From DASSUW01 sp036520135 (GTDB lineage: Bacteria; Actinomycetota; Thermoleophilia; Solirubrobacterales; Solirubrobacteraceae), in contig DATDKF010000305.1 of NCBI GenBank assembly GCA_036520135.1, forward strand, positions 1 to 44,072: a stretch of DNA of 44,072 nt. The letters run 5' to 3'. The notes under the pieces were generated by a model. The model did not search any database, had not been told where the DNA came from, and saw only the letters and a program-made list of their open reading frames with translations. Position numbers and translations under genes: made by a program. The first letter of the stretch is position 1, and each line of letters begins with the position of its first letter. Shown piece by piece: positions 26,075 through 35,200 of this stretch.

Positions 26075-26088
26075 AGAAGCGCTTCTCG
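26075..26088. promoter_or_regulatory. 14-bp perfect palindrome before the carbamoyltransferase gene
   Basis: GAGAAGC directly followed by GCTTCTC, 15 bp before ATG 26104 and partly serving as its purine-rich ribosome-binding region (GGAGAGAAG). It could be a repressor site for the ten-gene unit or a small mRNA hairpin over the ribosome-binding site. Confidence 0.35.
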
Positions 26089-26103
26089 GGACGGCTATCA
26101 AGC

Positions 26104-27780
26104 ATGGCCTCCGTTCTCGGCGTCAACGCCGTGTTCCACGACCCCGCAGCGGCGATGGTCGTCGACGGCCACATCGTGGCGGCGGCCGAGGAGGAGCGCT
26201 TCTCGCGTCGTAAGCACGGCAAGTCGCCTGTGCCGTTCTCGACGTGGGAGCTGCCCGAGCAGGCGATGGCGTTCTGTCTGGCCGAGGCCGAGATCGAGCC
26301 GTCCGATCTGGATGCCGTCGCCTACTCGTACGACCCCGGCCTCGCGCCGGCTCCGGGAGGCGACATCACCGAGGCCGGTTGGGAGGGTCTGCGGACCCTG
26401 TACGCGCAGCGGGCACCGCTGTTCCTGCAGGCGAGCCTGCCGGGGCTCTCGCCCGCCTCGGTGAGCTTCGTCGCGCACCACCGTGCGCACGCGGCGTCGG
26501 CGACGTTCGCCTCCGGCTGCGATCCGTGCGCGGTCCTGGTGCTCGACGGCCGGGGCGAGCGTGCGTCGCACCTGGCCGGTGTGTTCCGGCAGGGAACGCT
26601 CGACGTGCTCGCCGCACAGGGACTCCCGCACTCGCTCGGACTGCTCTACGAGGAGCTGACCGCGCATCTCGGCTTCCATCGATCGTCCGACGAGTACAAG
26701 GTGATGGCGATGGCCGGCTACGGGCGGCGATCGTTCCTGCCGGCGCTGCGCGAGCTCGTGCGCTCCGACGGGCGGGGCGGCTTCGTCGCGGGCGGAATCG
26801 ATCTCGACAGCTTCGTCCCCGCTCTGGACCTGGGCGCGCCGTTTGCCCGGGCGCACACCGATCTGGCCGCGAGCATCCAGTCCCGGCTCGAGGAGGTGCT
26901 GCTCGAGCTGGCCGACTGGCTCCACGCTCGCGCCGGCTCCGCCGACCTCGTGCTTGCCGGCGGCGTGGCGCTGAACTGCGTCGCGAACTCGCGCATCTGG
27001 CGCGAGTCGCCGTTCGAGCGCGTCTGGGTGCAGCCCGCCTCCGGCGATGCGGGCACCGCGCTCGGGGCCGCGCTACAGGTGTCGGCCGATCTCGGCGACT
27101 CCCCGCGGCCCATGCACACCGCCGCGCTCGGCCGCGGGTGGGACGAGGATGAGCTGGAGGCGCGGCTGCGCACCGCCGGTGTCGCCTTGGAACGGCCTGT
27201 CGACGTCGCCGACGCGGCGGCGCAGGTTCTCGCCGCCAACGGGGTGGTCGCGTGGTTCCAGGGGCGCTCGGAGTTCGGTCCGCGGGCATTGGGTCACCGC
27301 TCGCTCCTCGCAGATCCGCGCCGCCCCGAGAACCTCGAGAAGCTCAACGACATCAAGGGCCGTGAGCAGTTCCGGCCTGTGGCGCCGATGGTGCTCGCCG
27401 ATCGGGCGCCCGAGATCTTCTGCGACGGCCCGATCCCTTCCCCCTTCATGCTCTTCACCCATCACGTGCGCGAGGGCTGGAGGGAGCGGATCCCGGCGAC
27501 CGTGCACGTCGACGGCACCGCTCGGATACAGACGGTCGATCGCACGGAGGAGCCGCTGGTGGCGCGGTTGCTCGAGCGCTTCGAAGCGCGCACCGGGGTT
27601 CCGGTCGTGGTCAACACCAGCCTGAACACCGCCGGCCGCCCGATGGTCGACGATCCGCGGGACGCGCTCGAGTGCTTCGGCTCGTCGCCGGTCGATCTGC
27701 TGGCGATCGGCCCATTCGTCGTCCGTCGCACGATCGGCAGCGCGGCGTTCCCGCAGGTGGGCGCGGAGATGGCGGCATGA
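26104..27780 (+). CDS. NodU/CmcH family O-carbamoyltransferase
   Basis: 558 residues from ATG 26104. The N-terminal actin-like domain starts SVLGVNAVFHDPAAAMVVDG and has AAAEEERFSRRKHG and the catalytic-histidine block VAHHRAHAASATFASG; VLVLDGRGE follows. The C-terminal domain has LAGGVALNCVANSRIW, SEFGPRALGHRSLLADPR, FRPVAPMV and VVNTSLNTAGRPMVDDP, all diagnostic. These enzymes move carbamoyl from carbamoyl phosphate through carbamoyl-AMP to a sugar hydroxyl. Set among heptose genes, the acceptor is probably a heptose or a heptose-containing glycan; this is inference. It couples to the next gene (ATGA), starting a run of four-base overlaps. Confidence 0.95.
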   Translation: MASVLGVNAVFHDPAAAMVVDGHIVAAAEEERFSRRKHGKSPVPFSTWELPEQAMAFCLAEAEIEPSDLDAVAYSYDPGLAPAPGGDITEAGWEGLRTLYAQRAPLFLQASLPGLSPASVSFVAHHRAHAASATFASGCDPCAVLVLDGRGERASHLAGVFRQGTLDVLAAQGLPHSLGLLYEELTAHLGFHRSSDEYKVMAMAGYGRRSFLPALRELVRSDGRGGFVAGGIDLDSFVPALDLGAPFARAHTDLAASIQSRLEEVLLELADWLHARAGSADLVLAGGVALNCVANSRIWRESPFERVWVQPASGDAGTALGAALQVSADLGDSPRPMHTAALGRGWDEDELEARLRTAGVALERPVDVADAAAQVLAANGVVAWFQGRSEFGPRALGHRSLLADPRRPENLEKLNDIKGREQFRPVAPMVLADRAPEIFCDGPIPSPFMLFTHHVREGWRERIPATVHVDGTARIQTVDRTEEPLVARLLERFEARTGVPVVVNTSLNTAGRPMVDDPRDALECFGSSPVDLLAIGPFVVRRTIGSAAFPQVGAEMAA

Positions 27781-29318
27781 GATACGAGGTCGTCGTGCCC
27801 ACCGTCGGGCGCCCGGGGCTGCGCGCGCTGTTGGCCGCGCTGGCGGCCGGCGACGGCCCGCTGCCCGAGCGCGTGCTCCTCGTCGACGACCGCGGTGCGC
27901 GCGCGGCTACGCGGCTGACGGTACGCCACGCCGGTGCCCTCGCCGGACGCGTGTTCGTCGTGCCGGGATCGGGCCGCGGGCCGGCGGCGGCCCGCAACGT
28001 CGGCTGGCGCGCCGGGCGGGCGCCATGGGTGGCGTTTCTCGACGACGACGTCATCCCGTCTCCGGGGTGGCGCGCGGCGCTGGCAGGCGATCTCGCCGGG
28101 CTGCCGGAGGAGGTCGCCGGATCACAGGGCCGCGTCCGGGTCCCTCGGGCGCGCGATCGCCGGCCGACCGACTGGGAGCGCAACGTGGCCGGCCTTGAAC
28201 GGGCGCGGTGGGCGACAGCCGACATGGCGTACCGCAGGGACGCGCTCGCCCGGGTCGGCGGATTCGACGAACGCTTCCCGCGCGCCTACCGGGAGGACGC
28301 CGATCTTGGGTTGCGGCTGGTGTCCTCCGGATTGCGCATCGTGCTCGGTGAGCGCGCGGTGATCCATCCGATCGGCGTGGCCGGGCCGGTGGTCTCGCTG
28401 GTCAAGCAGTCCGGGAACGCGGACGACGTGCTGATGCGCGCGTTGCATGGGCGCGACTGGCGCCGGCGTGCCAGCGTCCCGCGCGGCCGCCGCCGGCGGC
28501 ATCTCGCAATCGCAGCCGCGGGTGCCGTCGGAGTCCTCGGCGCTCGCCGTCCGCGCGTCGCCGCGTCGGCGGCCGCGGTCTGGCTCGCCGGTACGGTCGA
28601 GCTCGCGTGGGCACGGATCGCGCCCGGTCCGCGAACCCCGCGAGAGGTGGGCCTCATGCTCGCGACCAGCGTCGCGATGCCGTTCGTGGCCGCGTGGTGG
28701 ACAGCACGCGGCGTGGCCGTGCTGCCGCGACGGCTCGCCGACCGCCGCGGCGCCCCCCGGCCGCGGCCCCTCGCCGTCCTCTTCGACCGCGACGACACCC
28801 TCATCGCCGACGTGCCGTACAACGGGGATCCCGATCGGGTCGAGCCGACGCCCGCATCCCGACCGGCGCTGGCGCTGCTCCGCGCCGCCGGCGTGGCCAT
28901 CGGTATGGTCTCGAATCAGAGCGGGGTCGGCCGCGGCCTGGTCACCCGCGAGCAGGTGGAGGCCGTCAACGCGCGGGTCGACGCGCTGCTGGGACCGCTC
29001 GGGCCGGTCGAGTGGTGTCCGCACACCCCCGCCGACGGCTGCGGCTGCCGAAAGCCGCAGCCCGGCCTGATCCTGCGAGCGGCGGCGCGGATCGGCGTCG
29101 ATCCAAGCAACTGCGCGGTCATCGGCGACATCGGCGCCGACGTCGACGCAGCGCGCGCGGCGGGTGCCCGCGGCGTGCTGGTTCCGACGCGACGCACCCG
29201 CCTCGACGAGGTGGCGGCGGCTCCTGAGGTGGCCCCGGATCTCGTCGCCGCAGTCTCGCTGCTGATAGACGGTGTCATTCCGGGCGCGCCGGCTCCGCTC
29301 CCGCAGAGGGCGGCATGA
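27777..29318 (+). CDS. GT2 glycosyltransferase fused to GmhB-type HAD phosphatase
   Basis: 513 residues. Residues 1-225 are a GT-A domain: YEVVVPTVGRPGLRALLAAL, the metal motif FLDDD (D89-D91) and FDERFPRAYREDADLGLRL near 165-181. A linker with hydrophobic segments (about 240-315) may be membrane-associated. Residues 330-510 are a HAD-IIIA domain: D337-R-D339-D-T341, SNQSG (379-383), zinc ligands C414, H416, C422, C424, then RKPQPG, and GDIGADVDAA (450-459). The last half matches GmhB, the heptose-1,7-bisphosphate 7-phosphatase of the ADP-heptose pathway. No stop or ribosome-binding site lies between the halves. ATGA overlaps on both sides. Confidence 0.92.
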   Translation: MRYEVVVPTVGRPGLRALLAALAAGDGPLPERVLLVDDRGARAATRLTVRHAGALAGRVFVVPGSGRGPAAARNVGWRAGRAPWVAFLDDDVIPSPGWRAALAGDLAGLPEEVAGSQGRVRVPRARDRRPTDWERNVAGLERARWATADMAYRRDALARVGGFDERFPRAYREDADLGLRLVSSGLRIVLGERAVIHPIGVAGPVVSLVKQSGNADDVLMRALHGRDWRRRASVPRGRRRRHLAIAAAGAVGVLGARRPRVAASAAAVWLAGTVELAWARIAPGPRTPREVGLMLATSVAMPFVAAWWTARGVAVLPRRLADRRGAPRPRPLAVLFDRDDTLIADVPYNGDPDRVEPTPASRPALALLRAAGVAIGMVSNQSGVGRGLVTREQVEAVNARVDALLGPLGPVEWCPHTPADGCGCRKPQPGLILRAAARIGVDPSNCAVIGDIGADVDAARAAGARGVLVPTRRTRLDEVAAAPEVAPDLVAAVSLLIDGVIPGAPAPLPQRAA

Positions 29319-30328
29319 CCCACGTCCTCGCCGTGCGCCTGGACAACGACGGCGACGTGCTGCTCGCCGGCCCGGCGATCCGTGCGCTGGCCGCCGGAGC
29401 CGATCGCGTCACGCTGCTGTGCGGGCCGCGGGGCCGCCAGGCGGCGGAGCTCGTCCCGGGCGTCGACGAGGTCATCGAATGGCGCGCGCCGTGGATTGAT
29501 CCGGAACCGCATCCGGTCGATCCTGCGGACATCGGTTGCATGGTGCGCCGCATCGCCGCGCTCGACGCCGGCAGGGCGATCGTCTTCGGCTCGTTCCACC
29601 AGAGCCCGCTGCCGACCGCGCTGATGCTGCGGCTCGCGGGTGTGCCGTGGATCGGTGCGACGTCGGTCGACTACCCCGGCGCGCTGCTGGACCTGCGGCA
29701 CCGGATCGACGACGACGTTCACGAGGTCGAGCGCTCGCTGGATCTCGTGCGTCATGCGGGGTTCGACCTGCCCCGGGGGGACGACGGCCGGCTGGCGATC
29801 CGGCGCCGCGGGGCGCACGCAATCGGTGGCCAGTATGTCGTCGTGCACCCGGGCGCTTCGGTTCCGGCACGCGCCTGGGCGCCCGACCGGTTCGCGGCGC
29901 TGGTCGACACCCTCGTCGCCGAACGGCACCGCGTCGTGGTCACCGGCGGCGCGGCGGAACGCGAGCTGACCGCGCTAGTGAGCGGCCGGCGCCGCCGAGA
30001 GGTCCTCGATCTCGGCGGCGCCACCGACCTGGCGGCGCTCGCCGACCTGATCGCCGGCGCGACTTCGATCGTGGTGGGGAATACCGGACCGGCGCACGTC
30101 GCCGCGGCCGTCGGGACTCCGGTCGTGTCGCTGTTCGCGCCGACCGTCCCGCCCGGGCGCTGGCGACCCTGGATGGTTCCGTGCGAGCTGCTGTACGCGG
30201 CGGTTCCGTGCGCCGGCTGCCGTGCGCGCATCTGCCCTGTCGAGGGCCATCCGTGTCTCGGCGGAGTGACGGTTGCCGACGCGGCGGCCGCCGTCGAGCG
30301 GCTGTCGTCGCTGCGGATGGCGGCGTGA
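29315..30328 (+). CDS. GT9 glycosyltransferase (heptosyltransferase family)
   Basis: 337 residues. The GT-B fold begins VLAVRLDNDGDVLLAGPAIR, the usual GT9 start with the GDxLLxxPAIR motif. The C-terminal half has YVVVHPGASVPARAWAPDRF, HRVVVTGGAAE, then the donor-site IVVGNTGPAHVAAAVGTPVV and SLFAPTVPPGRWRPW. CRARICPVEGHPCLGGVTV near the end is typical of ADP-heptose:glycan heptosyltransferases. It is likely to add the heptose made by its neighbours to a glycan. ATG 29315 is coupled to the fusion gene and to the next GTG by four-base overlaps. Confidence 0.93.
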   Translation: MTHVLAVRLDNDGDVLLAGPAIRALAAGADRVTLLCGPRGRQAAELVPGVDEVIEWRAPWIDPEPHPVDPADIGCMVRRIAALDAGRAIVFGSFHQSPLPTALMLRLAGVPWIGATSVDYPGALLDLRHRIDDDVHEVERSLDLVRHAGFDLPRGDDGRLAIRRRGAHAIGGQYVVVHPGASVPARAWAPDRFAALVDTLVAERHRVVVTGGAAERELTALVSGRRRREVLDLGGATDLAALADLIAGATSIVVGNTGPAHVAAAVGTPVVSLFAPTVPPGRWRPWMVPCELLYAAVPCAGCRARICPVEGHPCLGGVTVADAAAAVERLSSLRMAA

Positions 30329-31299
30329 AGATCCTCCTCTGGCACGTGCACGGCGCCTGGTCGACGGCGTTCGTCCATGGTCGTCACGAGTACGTGGTCC
30401 CGGTGCTGCCGGATCGCAGCGCCGACGGCCGCGGGATCGCGCGCACCTACGCGTGGCCCCCGCGCGTCACCGAACGCACCCCGGCGGCGCTGCGCGACGA
30501 GCCGTTCGACATCGTCGTGCTGCAGCGGCCGCACGAGCTCGAGCATCTGTGCGAGGACTGGACGGGTCGCCGGCCCGGCCGCGATGTCCCGGCCATCTAC
30601 GTCGAGCACAACGCTCCGCACGGTCGGATCTCCGAGATGCGCCACCCGGCCGCCGGTCGCGACGACCTGCTGATCGTCCACGTCACCCACTTCAACGCGC
30701 TGTTCTGGGATGCCGACGGCACGGAGACGCGCGTCGTCGAACACGGCGTCGTCGATCCCGGACGGCGGTACACCGGGGAGCTCGCTCGTGCTGTCGCCGT
30801 GATCAACGAAGCGCGTCGACGCGGTCGGGTGACCGGGACCGACCTGCTCGCGCACTTCGCCGGCGCCGCCCCCATCGATCTGTTCGGGCTCGACGCCGGC
30901 CGCGCGTCGGCCTCGGTCACCGGCATCGAGGATCTCCCTCAGGACGAGCTGCACACGGAGATGGCCAGGCGACGCGTCTATCTGCATCCCGTTCGCTGGA
31001 CGTCGCTCGGCCTGTCGCTCATCGAGGCGATGCACCTCGGCCTGCCCGTCGTCGCGCTCGGGACCACCGAGGCGTACGAGGCAGTGCCCGCGGACGCGGG
31101 CGTCGTGTCGACGCGACTCGATGTCCTGAGCACGGCCCTGCGGCGGCTGGTCCTGGATCCCGAGGAGGCGGCGGCCCGCGGTCGGGCCGCGCGCACCGCG
31201 GCGCTCGAGCGCTACGGGCTGCGTCGCTTCCATGCCGACTGGGACCAGGTCCTCGCGGCATGGACGGGATCCGCGCGCGTATCGGAGGTGGCTCGATGA
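30325..31299 (+). CDS. GT4-like glycosyltransferase
   Basis: 324 residues from GTG 30325 (GTGA overlap). The N-terminal VKILLWHVHGAWSTAFVHGR then PHELEHLCEDWTGRRPGRDV form an acceptor domain. VEHNAPHGRISEMRHPAA, FNALFWDADGTETRVVEHGV and DPGRRYTG follow. The donor-binding C-terminal half shows VYLHPVRWTSLGLSLIEAMH, LGLPVVALGTTEAYEAVPAD and GVVSTRLDVLSTALRRLVLD, the E-x7-E region of GT4 enzymes. In the operon it probably extends the heptose-containing chain. The donor sugar cannot be deduced. Confidence 0.88.
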   Translation: MKILLWHVHGAWSTAFVHGRHEYVVPVLPDRSADGRGIARTYAWPPRVTERTPAALRDEPFDIVVLQRPHELEHLCEDWTGRRPGRDVPAIYVEHNAPHGRISEMRHPAAGRDDLLIVHVTHFNALFWDADGTETRVVEHGVVDPGRRYTGELARAVAVINEARRRGRVTGTDLLAHFAGAAPIDLFGLDAGRASASVTGIEDLPQDELHTEMARRRVYLHPVRWTSLGLSLIEAMHLGLPVVALGTTEAYEAVPADAGVVSTRLDVLSTALRRLVLDPEEAAARGRAARTAALERYGLRRFHADWDQVLAAWTGSARVSEVAR

Positions 31300-32513
31300 G
31301 GATCGCGATGGTGTCTGAGCACGCCAGCCCGCTGGCGGTGCTGGGAAGCGTCGACGCGGGCGGACAGAACGTGCACGTGGCGTCGCTCGCCGCCGCGTTG
31401 GGCCGGCGGGGTGCGCGCGTCGTGGTGCATACGCGCCGCGACGACCCGGCGCTCCCGCGCCGCGTGCCGCTCGCCCCGCGGGTGGAGGTCGATCACGTCG
31501 ACGCCGGGCCGGCGCTCCCGCTCCCCAAGGATGAGCTGCTGCCGCACATGCGGGCGTTCGCCCGCGACCTGCGCCGGCAGTGGATCGACCGGCCGCCCGA
31601 CGTGGTGCACGCCCATTTCTGGATGTCAGCGGTCGCGGCCCTCGAGGCGGCCGCGCCACTCGGGATCCCCGTGGTCCACACGTTCCACGCCCTCGGGACG
31701 GTCAAGCGCCGCCACCAGGGCACCCGCGACACGAGCCGTCCCGCGCGCTGCCGGATCGAGCGTCGCATCGCCGCGTCCGTCGACCACATCGTGGCGACGT
31801 GCTCCGACGAGGTCTTCGAGCTGTTGCGGATGGACGCCGACCGGCGTCATATCACCGTCGTGCCCTGCGGCGTCGACCTCGACCGGTTTACGACGACCGG
31901 CGCCGCGGAGGGACGCGACCGGACGCGGATGCGGATCGTGGCGGCCTGCCGGCTCGTGGAGCGCAAGGGCATCGCCGACCTGGTCCTCGCCATGCGTGAC
32001 CTGCCGGACGCCGAGCTCCACGTGGCGGGCGGCCCGCTCGCGGAGATGCTCGACCGCGACCCGGAGGCGCGACGGCTCCGCGCGCTGGCTGACGCAACCG
32101 GCGTCGGCGACCAGCTCGTCCTCCGCGGCCGCATCGACCGAGACGCGATGCCCGCGTTGCTGCGATCGGCCCACGTCGTAGCGTGCACGCCGTGGTACGA
32201 GCCGTTCGGCATCGTGCCGCTCGAAGCGATGGCGTGCGGGATACCGGTCGTCGCATCTGCCGTCGGTGGCCAGATCGACTCGGTCGTCCACGGCCTCACG
32301 GGCCTGCACGTGCCGCCGCGCGATCCCATCGCGCTCGCTGCGTCGTTGGGCTCGCTCCTCGCCGACCCGGCGCGACGGGCCGACTATGGCCGTGCCGGCC
32401 GCGCGCGCGCCGAGCGCCATTTCGGCTTCGACCGCATCGCGGGCGCCACGCTCGCCGTCTACGCCGATGTGGTGTCATCGCGACCGCCGCGCATCGCCAA
32501 GGTGCCGGCGTGA
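31296..32513 (+). CDS. GT4 glycosyltransferase
   Basis: 405 residues, GT-B fold. The start MRIAMVSEHASPLAVLGSVD then AGGQNVHVASLAAALGRRGA is typical of GT4 (sucrose-synthase and mannosyltransferase-like; GGQNVHV loop). Mid-protein VVHAHFWMSAVAALEAA, HTFHALGTVKRRHQGT and VPCGVDLDRF follow. The C-terminal half has RIVAACRLVERKGIADLVLA, LRGRIDRDAMPALLRSAHVV and WYEPFGIVPLEAMACGIPVV, the E-x7-E donor motif. Cytoplasmic glycan-building enzyme; donor unknown. Coupled to neighbours by ATGA and GTGA. Confidence 0.93.
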   Translation: MRIAMVSEHASPLAVLGSVDAGGQNVHVASLAAALGRRGARVVVHTRRDDPALPRRVPLAPRVEVDHVDAGPALPLPKDELLPHMRAFARDLRRQWIDRPPDVVHAHFWMSAVAALEAAAPLGIPVVHTFHALGTVKRRHQGTRDTSRPARCRIERRIAASVDHIVATCSDEVFELLRMDADRRHITVVPCGVDLDRFTTTGAAEGRDRTRMRIVAACRLVERKGIADLVLAMRDLPDAELHVAGGPLAEMLDRDPEARRLRALADATGVGDQLVLRGRIDRDAMPALLRSAHVVACTPWYEPFGIVPLEAMACGIPVVASAVGGQIDSVVHGLTGLHVPPRDPIALAASLGSLLADPARRADYGRAGRARAERHFGFDRIAGATLAVYADVVSSRPPRIAKVPA

Positions 32514-33127
32514 GCCGTTTCGCGCGACCGCTGCCGGCCGGATACCGTCACCTCGACGAGCTGCTAGGACCGCTCGACGAGCTGCGGGACAACGCGGGCC
32601 GGCTCGAGCGCTGGGGGCGCCGGCTTGCGGATGTGCTCCTCGACGGCGGCCGACTGCTCGCCGCCGGCAACGGCGGCTCGGCGGCGCAGGCGGCGCACCT
32701 GACCTCCGAGCTCGTCGGCCGCTACCGCGACGACCGCCCGCCGTTCAGCGCCATCGCGCTGAGCAGCGAGCCATCCGCGGTGACGGCGATCGCGAACGAC
32801 TACGGCGTCGCGGAGATCTTCGCTCGGCAGGTGCGCGGCCACGGTCGCGAGGGCGATGTGCTGATCGTGCTCTCGACATCCGGGCGCTCGCCGAACGCGC
32901 TCGCCGCCGTCGACGCCGCGCACACGTGCGGCATGCTGACCTGGGCGCTGTGCGGACCGCCCGGCAGCCCGCTGGCCGCGTCCTGCCACGACGCGTTGTG
33001 CGTCGCTTCGCCGCACACCGCGACGATCCAGGAGATCCATCTGATCGCCATCCATCTCCTGTGCGCGGTGGTGGACGCGGCGCTCGCCGACGGCGCGGCG
33101 TCCCCGCCGCAGGAGACGCTGGCATGA
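32510..33127 (+). CDS. gmhA: sedoheptulose-7-phosphate isomerase (GmhA-type SIS)
   Basis: 205 residues from GTG 32510. The SIS fold has the phosphate-binding loops AAGNGGSAAQAAHLTSEL (GNGGSA 53-58) and LIVLSTSGRSPNALAAV (STSG 122-125), with FSAIALSSEPSAVTAIANDY between. The C-terminal HTATIQEIHLIAIHLLCAVV supplies the glutamine/glutamate and histidine residues used for catalysis and zinc binding in GmhA. It converts sedoheptulose 7-phosphate to D-glycero-D-manno-heptose 7-phosphate, the first step of ADP-heptose synthesis. The adjacent kinase and phosphatase genes confirm the assignment. Confidence 0.93.
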   Translation: MSRFARPLPAGYRHLDELLGPLDELRDNAGRLERWGRRLADVLLDGGRLLAAGNGGSAAQAAHLTSELVGRYRDDRPPFSAIALSSEPSAVTAIANDYGVAEIFARQVRGHGREGDVLIVLSTSGRSPNALAAVDAAHTCGMLTWALCGPPGSPLAASCHDALCVASPHTATIQEIHLIAIHLLCAVVDAALADGAASPPQETLA

Positions 33128-34521
33128 CGCGCCTCACGGTCGTCGGCGACGCGCTCCTGGACCGGGATCTGGATGGCCGCGCCGAGCGCTTGGCGCCCGA
33201 CGCCCCTGTGCCCGTGATCGACGCGATCGAGGAGCACCCTCGGCCCGGCGGCGCCGCTCTCGCGGCGGCGCTGGCCGCCGCGGCCGGCTACGAGGTCACA
33301 CTCGTCACCGCCCTCAGCGCCGACCCGGCCGCACGCACGCTCCGCGCCCTCCTGGCCGCCGCCGGCGTGACCGTGTGCGACCTGGGACTGGGGGGCCCGA
33401 CGCCGGAGAAGATCCGAGTGCGGACAGGCGACCGCGTGCTGCTCCGGCTCGATTACGGCGGGTCGAGCGCAGCGGCGACGAGCGGCCCGCTCACCGCGGC
33501 TGCCCGTCGTGCCCTGGACGGCGCCGACGCGGTGCTCGTGTCCGACTATGGACGCGGGGTGGCGGCAGCGCCGACGGTACGTGAGGCGATCGCCACGTCG
33601 CTCCGCTCACGGCCGCTCGTCTGGGATCCGCATCCGCGCGGGCCTGCGCCGGTTCCCGGCGTGCTGCTGGTGACGCCGAACGCCGACGAGGCGCGCCGGA
33701 TCGCGCACGTCGGACGCGACGTGCCGGCGCTGGCCGGCGCCGAGACCGCCGCGCACGCGCTTGCGGACCGATGGCAGGCGGTGAACGTCTGTGTGACGCT
33801 CGGCCCCGGTGGCGCGTTGCTCGGGGCCGGACCCGGCGCCCCGTTGGCGGTGCCCGCGCCAAGCGTCGCGGCAGGCGACCCCTGCGGAGCCGGCGACTGC
33901 TTCGCGTCCGCCGCGGCCGGACGGCTCGCGGACGGGGCGCTCCCCTCCCAGGCCGTGCACGCCGCGGTCGAGGCGGCCTCGACCTTCGTCGCCGCCGGCG
34001 GCGCCTCCGGAGCGACCCGTCGCGGTCACCAGGCTGCGGCGCCCGTCGAAGACGCGGCGGCGCTCGCCGCGCGCGTGCGCGGCGCGGGCGGGACGGTGGT
34101 CGCGACGGGCGGCTGCTTCGACCTGCTGCACTCCGGCCACGTCCAGATGCTCGCGGCCGCCCGCGCCCTCGGAGACTGCCTGGTCGTGTGTCTGAACGCC
34201 GACGACTCCGTGCGCCGCGTCAAGGGACCCGAGCGCCCGCTGGTCGGCGAGGCCGACCGCGCCGCGGTGCTCGCCGCGCTCGCCTCCGTCGACGCCGTCG
34301 CCGTGTTCGCCGAGGACGACCCGGGGACCGTCTTGCGAACGCTGCGCCCGCACATCTGGGTCAAGGGCGGCGACTACGCCGTCGCCGACCTGCCCGAACG
34401 CGCCGTGATGGCGGAATGGGGCGGTCATGCCGTGACCGTGCCGTACGCGCCCGGGCGATCGACGTCGCGCCTGATCGGCGCGGCACGTGAGCGAGAGAGG
34501 ACGGTGGTCCGTGGTCGATGA
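33124..34521 (+). CDS. hldE: bifunctional heptose-7-phosphate kinase / heptose-1-phosphate adenylyltransferase
   Basis: 465 residues. Residues 1-305 are a PfkB-type kinase: VVGDALLDRDLDGRAERLAP, PGGAALAAALAAAAG, VLVSDYGRGV and the catalytic loop GDPCGAGD (251-258, base D258). Residues 325-460 are a nucleotidyltransferase: GGCFDLLHSGHVQMLAAARA with H336-S-G-H339, then LNADDSVRRVKGPERPLVGE and PHIWVKGGDYAVADLPE. It phosphorylates heptose 7-phosphate at C1 and, after GmhB removes the 7-phosphate, adds AMP. Together with GmhA and the GmhB fusion the ADP-heptose pathway is complete. The loop reads DPCGAGD instead of the commoner DTxGAGD. Confidence 0.95.
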   Translation: MTRLTVVGDALLDRDLDGRAERLAPDAPVPVIDAIEEHPRPGGAALAAALAAAAGYEVTLVTALSADPAARTLRALLAAAGVTVCDLGLGGPTPEKIRVRTGDRVLLRLDYGGSSAAATSGPLTAAARRALDGADAVLVSDYGRGVAAAPTVREAIATSLRSRPLVWDPHPRGPAPVPGVLLVTPNADEARRIAHVGRDVPALAGAETAAHALADRWQAVNVCVTLGPGGALLGAGPGAPLAVPAPSVAAGDPCGAGDCFASAAAGRLADGALPSQAVHAAVEAASTFVAAGGASGATRRGHQAAAPVEDAAALAARVRGAGGTVVATGGCFDLLHSGHVQMLAAARALGDCLVVCLNADDSVRRVKGPERPLVGEADRAAVLAALASVDAVAVFAEDDPGTVLRTLRPHIWVKGGDYAVADLPERAVMAEWGGHAVTVPYAPGRSTSRLIGAARERERTVVRGR

Positions 34522-35200
34522 GCTCGGGACGGTTCTGGTGACGGGCGGCGCGTCGGGCCTCGGCGCGGCCGTGGTCGAGGCGCTACGAGACGAGGGGGCG
34601 ACGCCGGTCGTGCTCGATCGCGTGGCTCCGGCCGACGGCGTCGAGTTCCACGAGGTCGACCTCGGCCAGCCGCGGGCTGCCGAGGCGACGGTGCGCCAGG
34701 TGGCCGATGCCCACGGCGGTCTGCACGCGGTCGTCGCGGCCGCGGGCACCGACGCCTGCGGCGACATGCTCGACGTCGACCCCGACGCGTGGGACCGCGT
34801 CGTGATGGTGAACCTCATCGGCACCGCGGCGGTCGCCCGCGCGGCGCTTCCGTACCTGGAGCGGAGCGGCGGGCGCGTGGTGACGGTCGCGTCGACGCTC
34901 GGCTTCCGCGCCCTGCCCGCCGCCACGGCGTACTGCGCGAGCAAGTTCGGGATCGTGGGCTTCACCCGCGCCCTCGCGGCGGAGACGGCCGGCCGCGTGG
35001 GGGTCACGCTGCTGGTCCCCGGCGGCATGCGCACGCACTTCTTCGACGGCAGGCCCGAGCAGTTCAAGCCGGCGGAGGACCAGCTTCTCAACGATCCGCG
35101 CGACGTCGCCCGCACGGTCGTCTTCGCCCTCCGTCAACCGCGCGGGTGCGAGCTGCGCGAGCTCGTCGTGGCGCCCGCCACCGAGCCGTCATGGCCGTAG
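34511..35200 (+). CDS. classical short-chain dehydrogenase/reductase
   Basis: 229 residues from GTG 34511, which overlaps the kinase stop by 11 bases and follows AGAGGA; the frame is open to 34487. The cofactor loop TVLVTGGASGLGAAVVEAL (TGxxxGxG), the VVAAAGT turn (NAG equivalent), a serine in VVTVASTLGFRALP, and YCASK (YxxxK) are all present. This is a catalytic classical SDR, far shorter than the extended-SDR HldD epimerase, so it is unlikely to epimerise ADP-heptose. It may oxidise or reduce a sugar or acceptor in this pathway. Its end overlaps the start of the last GT9 gene (35191). Confidence 0.9.
   Translation: MVDELGTVLVTGGASGLGAAVVEALRDEGATPVVLDRVAPADGVEFHEVDLGQPRAAEATVRQVADAHGGLHAVVAAAGTDACGDMLDVDPDAWDRVVMVNLIGTAAVARAALPYLERSGGRVVTVASTLGFRALPAATAYCASKFGIVGFTRALAAETAGRVGVTLLVPGGMRTHFFDGRPEQFKPAEDQLLNDPRDVARTVVFALRQPRGCELRELVVAPATEPSWP

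Noticed and set aside
29752..31659. 635-residue minus-strand ORF over the heptose operon
   Set aside because: Antisense shadow of GT9 and GT4 genes that overlap head to tail; no domain recognisable.
34511..35200. SDR as the ADP-heptose 6-epimerase HldD
   Set aside because: It is a ~229-residue classical SDR with YxxxK; HldD is an extended SDR of over 300 residues with a C-terminal substrate domain, which is missing here.
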